Source: Thermoplasmata archaeon (GTDB taxonomy: Archaea > Thermoplasmatota > Thermoplasmata > Thermoplasmatales > Thermoplasmataceae). Taken from it: 43,818 nucleotides of DNA. The DNA lies in assembly GCA_021806235.1 (NCBI GenBank), contig JAJZXU010000022.1, positions 76,606-120,423 on the forward strand. The letters run 5' to 3'. A program made the position numbers and the translations under genes. Under the pieces are notes generated by a model, which worked only from the letters and a program-made list of their open reading frames with translations, did no database searches and had not been told where the DNA came from. This document shows, in pieces, positions 8,520-18,100 of this stretch (positions are counted from its first letter, which is position 1; each line of letters begins with the position of its first letter).

Positions 8520-8590
8520 ATTTTCAAAGCCCCCTAATCAGCTCTTGCGTTGCCCTCACGGGACAAGCCCACGCCTTTAGTCGTGGGTAG
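7900..8590 (-). mobile_element. IS200/IS605-superfamily (IscB-type) element remnant inserted between nuoA and nuoB
   Basis: One end is the hairpin 8568-8587 with loop ACTAAAGG, a form common at IS605-type ends; the other is probably the weaker hairpin at 7908-7926 (CCTCT/AGAGG). No transposase gene lies inside. The nuoA frame now ends inside the left hairpin (TAA at 8577-8579), so its last five residues come from the element. The exact boundaries are inferred from hairpins and gene ends, as this superfamily makes no target duplication. Confidence 0.65.
8355..8590 (-). ncRNA. Candidate omega-RNA-like structured region upstream of the IscB remnant
   Basis: In IscB loci the omega RNA is encoded just upstream of the protein and takes its guide from the flanking DNA at the element's left end. 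This stretch holds a tandem series of hairpins: 8568-8587 (CCCACG stem), 8468-8479 (CACCC/GGGTG), 8452-8465 (CCACA/TGTGG), 8415-8428 (GAGAG/CTCTC) and 8350-8367 (ACAGTCA/TGACTGT), the last covering the alternative ATG at 8357. The guide would be the 3' end of nuoA. It may simply be transposon end DNA; the reading frame is also open through it. Confidence 0.4.
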
Positions 8591-9026
8591 TTGACCTCAT
8601 CCACCTCATATATCCCATTTTAAATGCGTAATAAACCGCAAATAATGGCATTGCAATAAACACTATTGTTTCTATAAATGGGTATAACCCGAGTTTATAA
8701 AAGTCAAATGCCCATGGCAGCAATAATAACATATCAATATCAAACAGTATAAATAAGAATATTATGGCATAGTACTGTACTGTTATATTACCTTCCTCAT
8801 ATTCCTTTGCAACCTCACCGCTTTCAAATGGATGCAGATATGAATCGTCCTTTGCAGGGGGATTGTTTTCTATTGATAAGTTTTCCCTGATATCCTCAGG
8901 CCTGAAACTTATTTTATGTTTTTTATACCTGTTTGGTGAAATTGATGGCAGAACCTTGAAGACTAAGTACAATGCAAGGCTCAAAATTATTATCGATATG
9001 GCTATAGCAATGTAACCTATTAACAT
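8577..9026 (-). CDS. nuoA: NADH-quinone oxidoreductase subunit A
   Basis: This 149-residue protein has three membrane helices and the NuoA core: a long first helix, then the acidic loop with HPFESGE, followed by helices carrying FLFILFDIDMLLLLPWAF. It is the first gene of the operon. The normal end is probably YMRWMR; the last five residues (STTHD) and the stop are read from the left hairpin of the inserted IscB-type element, a harmless-looking change of the C-terminus. A TATA element lies 27 bases before the ATG. Confidence 0.95.
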   Translation of the reverse strand: MLIGYIAIAISIIILSLALYLVFKVLPSISPNRYKKHKISFRPEDIRENLSIENNPPAKDDSYLHPFESGEVAKEYEEGNITVQYYAIIFLFILFDIDMLLLLPWAFDFYKLGLYPFIETIVFIAMPLFAVYYAFKMGYMRWMRSTTHD

Positions 9027-9048
9027 TATCCTTATATTTTTAAACCGT

Positions 9049-9058
9049 ATATAATTAT
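9049..9058 (-). promoter_or_regulatory. TATA element of the nuo operon
   Basis: An AT-rich TATA-like box (TAATTATATA on the minus strand) is centred about 27 bases before the nuoA ATG. With archaeal spacing, transcription would start at or next to the ATG, giving a leaderless mRNA. A weaker AT-rich run nearer the gene (about 9033-9042) is too close to the start codon to serve. Confidence 0.5.
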
Positions 9059-9115
9059 ATCGTTGGGTAATAAAGTCAAAGATTTGCAGTCAATTACAAT
9101 AAATTAATTAATAGT

Positions 9116-9140
9116 TTTATATCAATTATATTGATATAAA
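9116..9140. repeat. Perfect 10-bp inverted repeat between gatE and the nuo promoter
   Basis: TTTATATCAA and TTGATATAAA flank a five-base centre (9126-9130). It lies after the gatE stop and about 60 bases upstream of the nuo TATA element. It could be a dimeric regulator site for the nuo operon or a hairpin at the gatE mRNA end; the sequence does not decide. No T-run that would make a typical terminator follows it on the minus strand. Confidence 0.5.
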
Positions 9141-9180
9141 GTGTAAATAAAATCTAATAATTGAAAGTTTAATGGAGTGT

Positions 9181-10974
9181 TTAATGAGTATTTTTTAACT
9201 TTTTATACATTTCAATAACTTTTTTAGCATTAAAAGTTGAATTCGTTTCTTTTTTAAATGAAGGTATAATATTTTTTTCATTTATAGAATTATTAATGAT
9301 CAATTTATTAATAATTTCTCTTATTTCTTTATCGTTTAATGATTTTAGTTCATCCATCTTTATAAGTTCATTTATATTAATTTTTTTAACGGTAAAAATT
9401 TCCAAAGCCTTTTCTATATTGCTTCTGCCCCAGCCATTATTTTTAGCAATATTTAATATTTTTATAAGATTTTCATTGCCTATTTTGGAATTATACTTTT
9501 TTTCTAATTCCGGAACTGTCTGTAATAATAATCTTGCTACTGTTTTCGGTTCATCATAAATTTTTATTACTTTAACAAATGTACTGTATAAACTGTTGTT
9601 TATTACTGCATCCGATTCAACCGTTGATAATTTATATTTATTATTTAGATTTAATTTTGCTTCTTCCATCGTCTCTGGAATCAGGTTATTTGCCTCATCC
9701 AGTAGACTTTTATTTATTTCAAATAATGGTATATCTGTTTCTGGGTACATTCTTTCCTTACCAGGTAGGGGCCTTAAATATTTTGTTTCTCCCTTTTCTG
9801 TTGCAGCCCTTGTTTCCGCTAAATCCATGTTTATGATTTTATTCAGTCTTAATCTTAAAAGGCCTGCTAATGCATCTATATTGTTTTTATATGTTAAAAC
9901 AATTATAATGCTATCATTATCCCCCCGGGATAATAATTTATAAATGCTGTTTAATTCATCATCGGATATGCCATAGCCGGGAAATTCATCTGAATGCATC
10001 ATTCCACCTATTCCCATATTCCTCGCAACATCCGCAAATTCCTTGCCGAGATGGTAATTGCCGTATTTCATTAAATGGTTTACGTTTGTTATCATTGCAG
10101 AAAATACTGATTTGCCTGTTTTTATGGCTTTTTTTATCATTGACGACTCTGTGTTTTTAAATAAATATGTTATATCGTTAAAATCTGATATTTCAGATCC
10201 TTTAATTTTTAAAATATCTGAAAGTTCCTTTAATGACTTTTGCCTTGTAACCTCATAGTCTATTGTATCCCTTATAAATGATAACCTTGAAACACCTTTT
10301 ATTTCAACCCTGCCGTAACCCATTGAGAAATTAACGTCCTGCCTTATTGAATCAACCTCTCCCCTGAATTTATCTGTTGACATCACCAAATAACCTATTG
10401 CCTTCGCTGTTTCCAGGGCATGTTCCTGATCTATTATATCGGGTTCTGTAGATATTTCTACCAGTGGTATTCCAAGTCTATCAAGGGAATACTCAGCTCT
10501 ATCTGTATCCTCCCTTATTTTTCTTGCAGCATCCTCCTCCAGTGTAACTGCTGAAATCCTTACATTGCCCTTTGAGGTTTTGATATAACCATCCATGCCT
10601 ATTATACCTGTTCTCTGGAAGCCCGAGGTATTTGAGCCATCTATAACTATTTTCCTCATAAATGATACATAATCAACAATTTTACAGTGCAGTGCCATTG
10701 ATAATACAACTGCCGTTTTTAATGCCTCATAATCAACATCATGTGGAGGCTCCTCATCCTTTTCTACCAGGCATGAATTATCACTGGAATAATATACAAA
10801 TGTTCTATCTCTTATCTGCTCATATTTTACCGCATTATCAATTTTACCAAGTTCACTCATTACCGGTGTCATTTTTCTTTCTATAATGAAATCCGTTTTT
10901 TCCCCTTCTGTACTGCATGAACAGAATAATTTATTGCCCTTTAATTGAAAGTGAATTTCCAGTCCTATTTTCAT
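9181..10974 (-). CDS. gatE: Glutamyl-tRNA(Gln) amidotransferase subunit E
   Basis: GatE binds Glu-charged tRNA(Gln), phosphorylates the glutamate and, with GatD, amidates it to Gln-tRNA(Gln); this route replaces glutaminyl-tRNA synthetase in archaea. The protein of 597 residues opens with KIGLEIHFQLKGNKLFCSCS, the B/E-family start, followed by VEKDEEPPHDVDYEAL and KEGETKYLRPLPG-type segments, and ends in a Yqey-like tail. An ATG at 10986 is in frame, but GGTGAT lies just before the ATG at 10974, which also gives the standard N-terminus. It follows gatD with almost no gap. Confidence 0.95.
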   Translation of the reverse strand: MKIGLEIHFQLKGNKLFCSCSTEGEKTDFIIERKMTPVMSELGKIDNAVKYEQIRDRTFVYYSSDNSCLVEKDEEPPHDVDYEALKTAVVLSMALHCKIVDYVSFMRKIVIDGSNTSGFQRTGIIGMDGYIKTSKGNVRISAVTLEEDAARKIREDTDRAEYSLDRLGIPLVEISTEPDIIDQEHALETAKAIGYLVMSTDKFRGEVDSIRQDVNFSMGYGRVEIKGVSRLSFIRDTIDYEVTRQKSLKELSDILKIKGSEISDFNDITYLFKNTESSMIKKAIKTGKSVFSAMITNVNHLMKYGNYHLGKEFADVARNMGIGGMMHSDEFPGYGISDDELNSIYKLLSRGDNDSIIIVLTYKNNIDALAGLLRLRLNKIINMDLAETRAATEKGETKYLRPLPGKERMYPETDIPLFEINKSLLDEANNLIPETMEEAKLNLNNKYKLSTVESDAVINNSLYSTFVKVIKIYDEPKTVARLLLQTVPELEKKYNSKIGNENLIKILNIAKNNGWGRSNIEKALEIFTVKKININELIKMDELKSLNDKEIREIINKLIINNSINEKNIIPSFKKETNSTFNAKKVIEMYKKLKNTH

Positions 10975-10979
10975 ATCTA

Positions 10980-12191
10980 TCACCATAATATTCTATTATT
11001 TATTTCTCCCCTTAAATTTGTTTTCATTAAATTTACAAAACTGTCATTATAATTTGCTAATAAATACATAGCTTTTACCATTGCAGTTTCGGCTAACATA
11101 TCATATAACGGTATAACATTTGCTTTTAATAATTCCCTGCCTGTGGAATAAACATTTAAATTTACACCACCATAAATACACTGGGATGTCATAAAAAAAT
11201 GAACGTCTTTTGATAATTTTTTTATTGTTTTTATAATGCTGTCAGAAACATGGCCCAGGCCAGTGCCCATAATTATTACAGCATCCTTATTGTAAACCGT
11301 ATTGTAAAAATCCTCTTCCTTTATCCCCGGATAAAAATATATAAGTGAAACATTGTCATTCAATTTATCGTTTAAAATGTTATTTTTACCGGTACTTTTA
11401 TACTCCGAATTAAAAATTATATTTTTATTATTATATACTGCTATTTCAGAATTATCTACTGTTTTAAATGCACTTCTTTCGCTTGTATGCATTTTCCTTA
11501 CCCTTACACCACGATGCAATGATATATTATTATCTGATATCCCTGAATGCATTGCCACACCGACTTCACCTATATCTGTTGAGGAAAAATGTATTGAACC
11601 TTCTATGTTTGTGAATGCATCACTGCTTGGTCTGTCAGAACTCCTCTGACTGCCTGTAAATATTATTGGATTTGTCTGTTCCTCAAACATAAATGATAAT
11701 GCCGATGCAGAATATTGCATTGTATCGGTTCCGTGGAATATTATGACACTGTTATTATTATCCAGTTTTTCCTTAGCTTTTCTTGCAAAATTGATCCATT
11801 TCTCTGGGTTAACATTTTCACTTAATATATTATCTATATTTTCATGTGATAGATGATAATCGTCTATATTGTTAACATAATTATATAAATATGAAATATC
11901 TTTAACAGGTTTTACTGCACCGGTTTCATAATCTATTGAACTGCCTATTGTCCCACCTGTTGTCAGGATACATACATTATTTTTGCCATGTTTTTCAATA
12001 CTTTTTATTTTTATGTCCTCACTTTTTTTACCATTACCATAAACATTCTTTATTTTTATATTTTCATTTCTTACTGTTATATTATAACCATTATCGAGCT
12101 TTACTGTCGTTTTTTCATCGTCTGAACTTATAAAAATACCCTTATAATTATTGTCTTTATAGTTAAATTCTATTTTTTGACCTGTTAACAT
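10980..12191 (-). CDS. gatD: Glutamyl-tRNA(Gln) amidotransferase subunit D (asparaginase-type)
   Basis: GatD releases ammonia from an amide donor for GatE. The 403-residue protein has a short N-terminal SH3-like barrel (about residues 1-75), then an L-asparaginase domain with the first catalytic Thr in ILTTGGTIGSSIDYETGAV, the second Thr-Asp pair in IIFHGTDTMQYSASALSFM, and the TGSQRSSDRPSSDA region. Order gatD-gatE with the two genes touching indicates one operon. A TATA element lies just upstream, inside the space before the acyl-CoA dehydrogenase end. Confidence 0.95.
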   Translation of the reverse strand: MLTGQKIEFNYKDNNYKGIFISSDDEKTTVKLDNGYNITVRNENIKIKNVYGNGKKSEDIKIKSIEKHGKNNVCILTTGGTIGSSIDYETGAVKPVKDISYLYNYVNNIDDYHLSHENIDNILSENVNPEKWINFARKAKEKLDNNNSVIIFHGTDTMQYSASALSFMFEEQTNPIIFTGSQRSSDRPSSDAFTNIEGSIHFSSTDIGEVGVAMHSGISDNNISLHRGVRVRKMHTSERSAFKTVDNSEIAVYNNKNIIFNSEYKSTGKNNILNDKLNDNVSLIYFYPGIKEEDFYNTVYNKDAVIIMGTGLGHVSDSIIKTIKKLSKDVHFFMTSQCIYGGVNLNVYSTGRELLKANVIPLYDMLAETAMVKAMYLLANYNDSFVNLMKTNLRGEINNRILW

Positions 12192-12210
12192 TACAGATTA
12201 ATTATTAAAA

Positions 12211-12220
12211 TGTATAAAAA
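12211..12220 (-). promoter_or_regulatory. TATA element of gatD-gatE
   Basis: TTTTTATACA on the minus strand is centred about 24 bases before the gatD ATG at 12191, the spacing expected for a leaderless archaeal transcript. It sits in the 31-base gap after the stop of the acyl-CoA dehydrogenase gene, so gatDE is probably transcribed separately from it. Confidence 0.45.
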
Positions 12221-12222
12221 CT

Positions 12223-13356
12223 TTATAAGTTTTTCATAATTTCCTTTGCGATAATTATTTTCTGAATTTCATTTGTTCCTTCGTATATCTGTGTAATTTT
12301 TGCATCCCTCATATGGCGTTCCGCATCGAAATCCGTTGTAAAACCGTATCCACCAAATAATTGCAGCGACCTTTCTGTTACGTATACTGCTGTATCAGAG
12401 GCAAACATTTTTGCAATTGATGATATTTCTATTGTATCTTCTTTTTTTTGCCATCTTTCCGCCGCATCCCTTATTAACAGTTCCGATGCCTTTATCCGGG
12501 ATTCCATTTCAGCTATCATAAACTGTATTCCCTCGAAATTTATAATTTTTTGATTAAATTGCTTCCTTGTGTTTATATAGTTCAATGCCTCATTAAATGC
12601 CGTCTTTGCTATTCCAAGGGCCTGTGCGGCTACACCAATCCTGCCTGCATCTAAGGTATCCATTATTACCTTAAACCCTTCATTATATTTTCCTACTATA
12701 TTCTCTTCTGGAACAAAAACATCATTAAAACTTAATTCAACCGTGCTTGAACCACGTATACCCATTTTATGTATATCCTTACTAATCTCTAAGCCCTTAG
12801 AATCAGCATCAACAACAAATGTTGTTATACCCTTATACTTTAATGATTTATCTGTTGAAACATCCATAACAAAGAATTTTGCTAATCTACCATTTGAAAT
12901 AAATGTTTTTGTTCCATTGATTTTATAACCATTATTATATTTCTCTGCATGTGCACTTATTGAAGCTGCATCACTTCCTGCATTTGGCTCAGTAATGGCC
13001 AGACCACCGACTGCACCTTTTGCTACTTCTGTTAGGTATTTTTGATTTAAATGTTCACTGCCGAACATCATTAATGGCTCGGCAAACAACGTTAATGCGC
13101 CATCCAGAACAAGAGCGGTGCTTGGGCATGCCTCAGATATTATTTCTATAGCATCTATAAGAAATGGAAAGCTTAATCCATTGCCACCATATTTTTCTGG
13201 TATATATGATGAAAATAGTCCCATATCACGCATGCCATTTATTATATCTTCAGGAACATACATCTTTTCATCTATTTCCCTGGCTCTGGGTTTTATCTTT
13301 GTTTCTGCAAATTCTCTCACATATTTTAGAATGTCTTTTTCAGTTTCATTAACCAT
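12223..13356 (-). CDS. Acyl-CoA dehydrogenase
   Basis: FAD-dependent enzyme that introduces the alpha-beta double bond in acyl-CoA thioesters. The 377-residue length is normal. Visible signatures are LAITEPNAGSDAAS (flavin loop, about residues 126-139), the helical C-domain with ARKQFNQ-type sequence, and QLFGGYGFTTDFDAERHMRD followed by QIYEGTNEIQKI; the catalytic Glu is the one in YEGTNEI. It stands alone here, divergent from the next gene, with no other beta-oxidation gene nearby. Substrate chain length or branching cannot be read from the sequence. Confidence 0.93.
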   Translation of the reverse strand: MVNETEKDILKYVREFAETKIKPRAREIDEKMYVPEDIINGMRDMGLFSSYIPEKYGGNGLSFPFLIDAIEIISEACPSTALVLDGALTLFAEPLMMFGSEHLNQKYLTEVAKGAVGGLAITEPNAGSDAASISAHAEKYNNGYKINGTKTFISNGRLAKFFVMDVSTDKSLKYKGITTFVVDADSKGLEISKDIHKMGIRGSSTVELSFNDVFVPEENIVGKYNEGFKVIMDTLDAGRIGVAAQALGIAKTAFNEALNYINTRKQFNQKIINFEGIQFMIAEMESRIKASELLIRDAAERWQKKEDTIEISSIAKMFASDTAVYVTERSLQLFGGYGFTTDFDAERHMRDAKITQIYEGTNEIQKIIIAKEIMKNL

Positions 13357-13584
13357 ATATGTATATTATTTATTATAATAATATTTTTATTATTGGAATA
13401 ATAATAATCTTGATTTTTATCAATTTGTTATAAATCCCCTACATTATTAATATTATTGAGTGGATTTTACAGTGATTTAAACACCAGAAATAATTTATTC
13501 AGTTAAAATATTAAAATTGGTTATTAAAGGTAAACACGGCGTAATACTGTCATTGAGTTAACTTTATCTCTTTTTAATTATTAC

Positions 13585-14115
13585 ATGATGATGTTTTTGA
13601 CATTTTCAATAAATATTAAGAATAAAAAAATATTGTTTATAGGATCCGGAAAACTCGCAGAACATAAAATAAAAAATGTAATAAACCATGAACCTTCGAT
13701 ACATGTTATCGGAATTGAGGCAACGGACTATATTCTAAATTTAAATAAAAGCAATATGATATCGTATTATAAAAAAGAATTTAATGAAGATGATATTAAA
13801 AATGATTATTTCATGGTTTTTGCTGCAACCAATAACAGAGAATTGAATAAAAATATATCAATACTGTGTAAAAATAAAAATATTCTATGTGATAATGTTA
13901 GTGACCATAATTATTCCGATGTAATAACACCGGTAAATATAAAAATAGATTACATTGATATATCAATAAATACAAATGGCGAGAATCCGGGATTAACAAA
14001 AGAATTAAAAGATTTATTGTTGGATGATATGGTTAATAATAATTGTAACTTCGAGGAAAAGATAAAAGAGATATATTATAAAAAAATAGGAGACCATGAA
14101 AACAATTGGAAATAA
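13585..14115 (+). CDS. Siroheme-synthase-type precorrin-2 dehydrogenase
   Basis: The 176-residue protein has a Rossmann domain with ILFIGSGKLAEHKIKN near residues 16-31, the variant of the NAD-binding GxGxxA motif seen in the N-terminal part of CysG and in Met8, then FAATNNRELNKNI and LCDNVSDHNYSDVITP and ISINTNGENPGLTKELK, all family landmarks. It should oxidise precorrin-2 to sirohydrochlorin for siroheme or the archaeal haem route. The Asp in NVSDHNYSD fits a chelatase/dehydrogenase Asp. Start: three ATGs in a row (13585-13593). It overlaps the next gene by 20 bases. Confidence 0.82.
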   Translation: MMMFLTFSINIKNKKILFIGSGKLAEHKIKNVINHEPSIHVIGIEATDYILNLNKSNMISYYKKEFNEDDIKNDYFMVFAATNNRELNKNISILCKNKNILCDNVSDHNYSDVITPVNIKIDYIDISINTNGENPGLTKELKDLLLDDMVNNNCNFEEKIKEIYYKKIGDHENNWK

Positions 14116-14731
14116 AAAAATATATGAAACCCCAGAGGAGGTAATAAATCCGGAACATACCATGTTAATTGACTGGGACCTGCAAAATGGACTTGTGAAA
14201 AACATTTTTAATAAAAACGAATTTGTAAAGAACGTAACAACTATAAACAATGCGGCAAGAAAAGCAGGCATCCCTGTAGTTTATACAAAAATTACGCCAT
14301 TGCCATTTAAGTACATGCCCTCTTCGAGTATATACTGGTATATGAAGAGATTTAATATCACTGATACCTCCAAAATGCCAGTTTTTATGGCTCCCGGATC
14401 TGAAGATGCTGAAATTTATAATGATTTTACTCCAGAAAAGGAAGATTATATACTCAATAAAAACACTGCAAGCGTATTTATGGGAACAAATTTTGACAAT
14501 ATGATGAAAGCGGCTGGAATTAAAACAGTTATATTTACAGGCATAGCTACGGAGATAGGCGTGGAATCAAGCGTAAGGGACTCAGTAAATCATGGATATT
14601 ATACAGTTGTTGCATCGGATTCATGCTCATCGTATGATAGGGGAAACCATGAGGCCGCATTGAAATCCATGTCGGCAGTTTCAATGGTCATGAAAACAGC
14701 CGATATAATAAATGTTTTAAAAAAATATTAG
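14096..14731 (+). CDS. Isochorismatase-fold (cysteine hydrolase-like) protein lacking the catalytic Cys
   Basis: The 211-residue protein has the isochorismatase fold: Asp26 in TMLIDWDLQNG, Lys122 in ILNKNTASVFMGT, and the cis-peptide region TGIATEIGVESSVRDSVNHG. The position that holds the Cys nucleophile in nicotinamidases is Gly155, so it is not expected to be an amidohydrolase of that kind; true isochorismatases such as PhzD also lack the Cys. No menaquinone or siderophore gene is visible around it, so the substrate is open. Translation is probably coupled to the upstream gene through the 20-base overlap. Confidence 0.85.
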   Translation: MKTIGNKKIYETPEEVINPEHTMLIDWDLQNGLVKNIFNKNEFVKNVTTINNAARKAGIPVVYTKITPLPFKYMPSSSIYWYMKRFNITDTSKMPVFMAPGSEDAEIYNDFTPEKEDYILNKNTASVFMGTNFDNMMKAAGIKTVIFTGIATEIGVESSVRDSVNHGYYTVVASDSCSSYDRGNHEAALKSMSAVSMVMKTADIINVLKKY

Positions 14732-14766
14732 GAAAATATTAATATTAGAATTTATTATATTTTAAA

Positions 14767-15102
14767 ATGGATGTTAGAAAATACATTAAACTAAAGAACG
14801 ATATTGAAACTGTTATAGGTATAATAATAGGTGTTATTTTTGGAGAAAAATTTATAACGGTTATAGCTCCTTATTTTATTAGATATGCATCATCCGGAAT
14901 TACAATATCATCAGGAGTATATGCACCTTTGATAGCTATAATAACTGGTGTAATATTATTCCTTGGAATAAGGTCATTGGCATACCTTCTATCATCTATG
15001 TTTCTAGGTACAGGTATAAGTATAGCGATATTTGAGTTTGCAGGAATAAGCGTATATGCAAGCCTTGTCGGTGTTTTCAATGTATTATTACTACTTCATT
15101 AG
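14767..15102 (+). CDS. Small membrane protein of unknown function
   Basis: A 111-residue protein with a charged N-terminus of about 16 residues and then three or four membrane helices rich in Gly, Ile and Ser. I recognise no family. It begins 36 bases after the isochorismatase-fold gene and could be in the same transcript. Codon use is like its neighbours, and the frame is uninterrupted, which supports a real gene. Confidence 0.65.
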   Translation: MDVRKYIKLKNDIETVIGIIIGVIFGEKFITVIAPYFIRYASSGITISSGVYAPLIAIITGVILFLGIRSLAYLLSSMFLGTGISIAIFEFAGISVYASLVGVFNVLLLLH

Positions 15103-15147
15103 GGTTTATGACAAAAATAATATACCATAATTAAACTATACTATGGA

Positions 15148-18100
15148 ATGATTTCATTAACATACAAGAAGATTAATAAAAAACTTATTAATTATTTAGA
15201 GGATTCTATAAAAAATGATTCCTACGATGAACTTATACAGTATATTCTAAAGGAAGAAAATAACATCAAAAGAGTATATGGTGATGAAATTGAAAGTATA
15301 TTTTTTAATTACCTTGAGGATAAAGACATCCCTGAAAAATTATATGACCTTATAAATGAAATAGATAATAAAAACAGGCTTGTACTGTTATACCAGATTA
15401 AACTGTATTACAGTAATAATGATATTGACAGATTTCTGGAATTAATAGAAAATAATAAGAAGCTGTTATCAGTAAAAGGTATAAGGGAAAAATTTGATAA
15501 TTTCCTTGATTCAAAACCCGTGTATGATAAACTGCTGTATCTGTCAAAAATGGATATTTATGATAATGCATATGTTGAAAAATACATAATAAATAATTAT
15601 AATTTTAATGATTTTAAAAATATTGTTGATAATTTTACCGGCAATAATGATTATGAAAACGCAGAAATTATTTTAAAAAAATGCATAGAATTAAAAAGGG
15701 ATATCAACTGTTATTATTTACTTGGAAGTATTTACATTAAAACTAACAATAAAAAGGCACTGAACGACACTGTAAATTATCTTTTAATAAATGACAGTAA
15801 AAAACCAAATGAAAAACTATCTAGATACCTGTATTTTGAGGGAAAGTACGGTATGGCAATAGAATACGCTGATAAATTAGACAGGGGAAATAAAATACTG
15901 GCAGATTCATATTATTACAATGGCAACTATGGCAGGGCTCTTGAAATTTATAAAAATGTTTATTATAATATTGATAAAGGTGTTATATACAAAATAATAG
16001 AAATAGAACACATAATAGGTGATTACGGGTCCTTAATAGTATATCTAAAATCCCTGGAAAAAATGGGTACACTGGATAGAAACTTTTGTCTGTATAAAAT
16101 AGAAGCTGAAATGAAACTTGATATGTATATTGATGCGGAAGATGATATAAATCTATATACAAAGAAATATGGCAATGATAAGGCTCTATTATATCTGAAA
16201 CTGGAATATTACAGGCACATAGAAAATGAGTCTATGGAATATAATATGGCAAACGAAATATTAAAAACCGGAGAAAAGGACATTAATGTTTTCAATACAA
16301 TAATTAATTACCAGTATAATAATGAAAATTATACCGAACTTGAAGAATTCATTGAGGAACACAGCATAAAGGATAATTTCATGGGAAAATATGTAGCCTC
16401 ATTAATATATAATAACAAAATGGAAAATGTAATAGAAGAGATAAGGAATAATACGAAATTGCTGAATAATGGCGAGGTAATTGACTCATTATTTAATGCA
16501 ATAAAATCGGATAAAAATATAAAACTTTTTGATTCAATAGACTATAAAAATACATTGCTTGAATTTGTAATTGATTATTTAAGGGGGAATAAAAATATAG
16601 ACTATTTAAAATATTTTGACGTTGTAGATAGGGGGAAATCTAAAATATGTGCATATATCATAGCAGTAAATGGCATAGATTTTAAAAATAATGTAAAGAA
16701 AAAATATGTGAAGGATATATTATCAAAGGGCAAATTCAGTAATATTAATTATATAATAAAAAGTATTTTTGATGCTTACAGTGGCAATATCAATGATGAT
16801 ACCAGGGATTTGAAATATTTCCTGTACCCTGTAACGGATGCTTTAATTAAGACCGGTAAATACGATACGGCAAAAAAGATGATTGAAAGCTTAATTTCAA
16901 AAAATCCAGATCCGTTTTATTATTATTACCGTGGTTTGATTGAATATCATAAAAATAATTATAGTGATTCTGAAAAATATGTAAATGAAGCAATTGAAAT
17001 ATTAAAAAATGCTGACTTCTTTTCTTTAAAATTAATACTGGCAATGAAGCAGAATAGCAGTATAAATAAATTGCTTGATGAGGCATTTAATTTAAATTTT
17101 TACTCTATTTTCGGGGATGCATATGAATTTATTTTATATAATAAAATTGATAGCACCATAACTGAGTATTTTTTCAATTTAAATATACATGATATAAATC
17201 TATATAGAATAAAAAGGAATTTGTTTGATGAATATAAATCAAAAGTAAAATATTCTGCATTAACCCTTGCTGGAGATTATAATGAAGATGATATGATAAA
17301 ACATTATAATATATTAAAAAATTCTGATGTAAAAATGGGAGCGAAATTTTTAAGGTTTTTTAAATTTAAAACCTATAAAACTGATGAAATTATAGCAAAT
17401 TATTATTATTCAATAAATGATTATTATAATTCATTTAAATATTATAATGATGCTTTTATAAGGAATAATGATGTTATAGATAATGTAAATTTTATTAAAA
17501 TCAGGAATGATAATGAAATATATAATAATGCCATAACTAAATTCATTGAGAACGGTGATTATTATAATACTGTTGTATTATATTTTATAAGAAAGGAGTA
17601 TAATAAAATAGAAAAAATTATAGATAAAATATATGATAATAAAAAAATTATGGAATTCCTTATAGAGAATGCGTGGAATAAAAATGATATAAGAAGTAAC
17701 ATAATAAAAATTTTCAACGAAAAAAATGACAGAATAACAGGCGAGTTAATAAGTAAAAAATTTGATGATGATGAGGATTATTATAATGAAATTCCAGTTT
17801 TAAAGAGATTACATGAATTATATAACGACGACCTGATGATCTTAGATAGGTTAATATCTGCATTAAGCAGGAACAATGAAAAAGAAGATGCTCTATCAAT
17901 ACTGTATAATAAATTCCATGAAACAAAGAATTTATTTCTGTTTAACAGGCTTGTTTCAATGTATTATAACTTCAGGGATTATAACTCCATAATGAAGCTA
18001 TATAATAGCAATTATATAGATAGATATAACATTAAATATTTCATTTTTTCCTCAATAAAATTATTCATGTATGAAAATTATAAGACGCTTAGCGAAAAAT

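Noticed and set aside
8218-8580. 120-codon plus-strand frame over the IscB remnant
   Set aside because: Antisense to the PLMP and RuvC-III coding strand and without recognisable features.
7884-8590. CRISPR or Cas9 locus
   Set aside because: There is no repeat-spacer array, and the protein has IscB-type ends without an HNH or REC lobe, so it is a transposon-nuclease relic.
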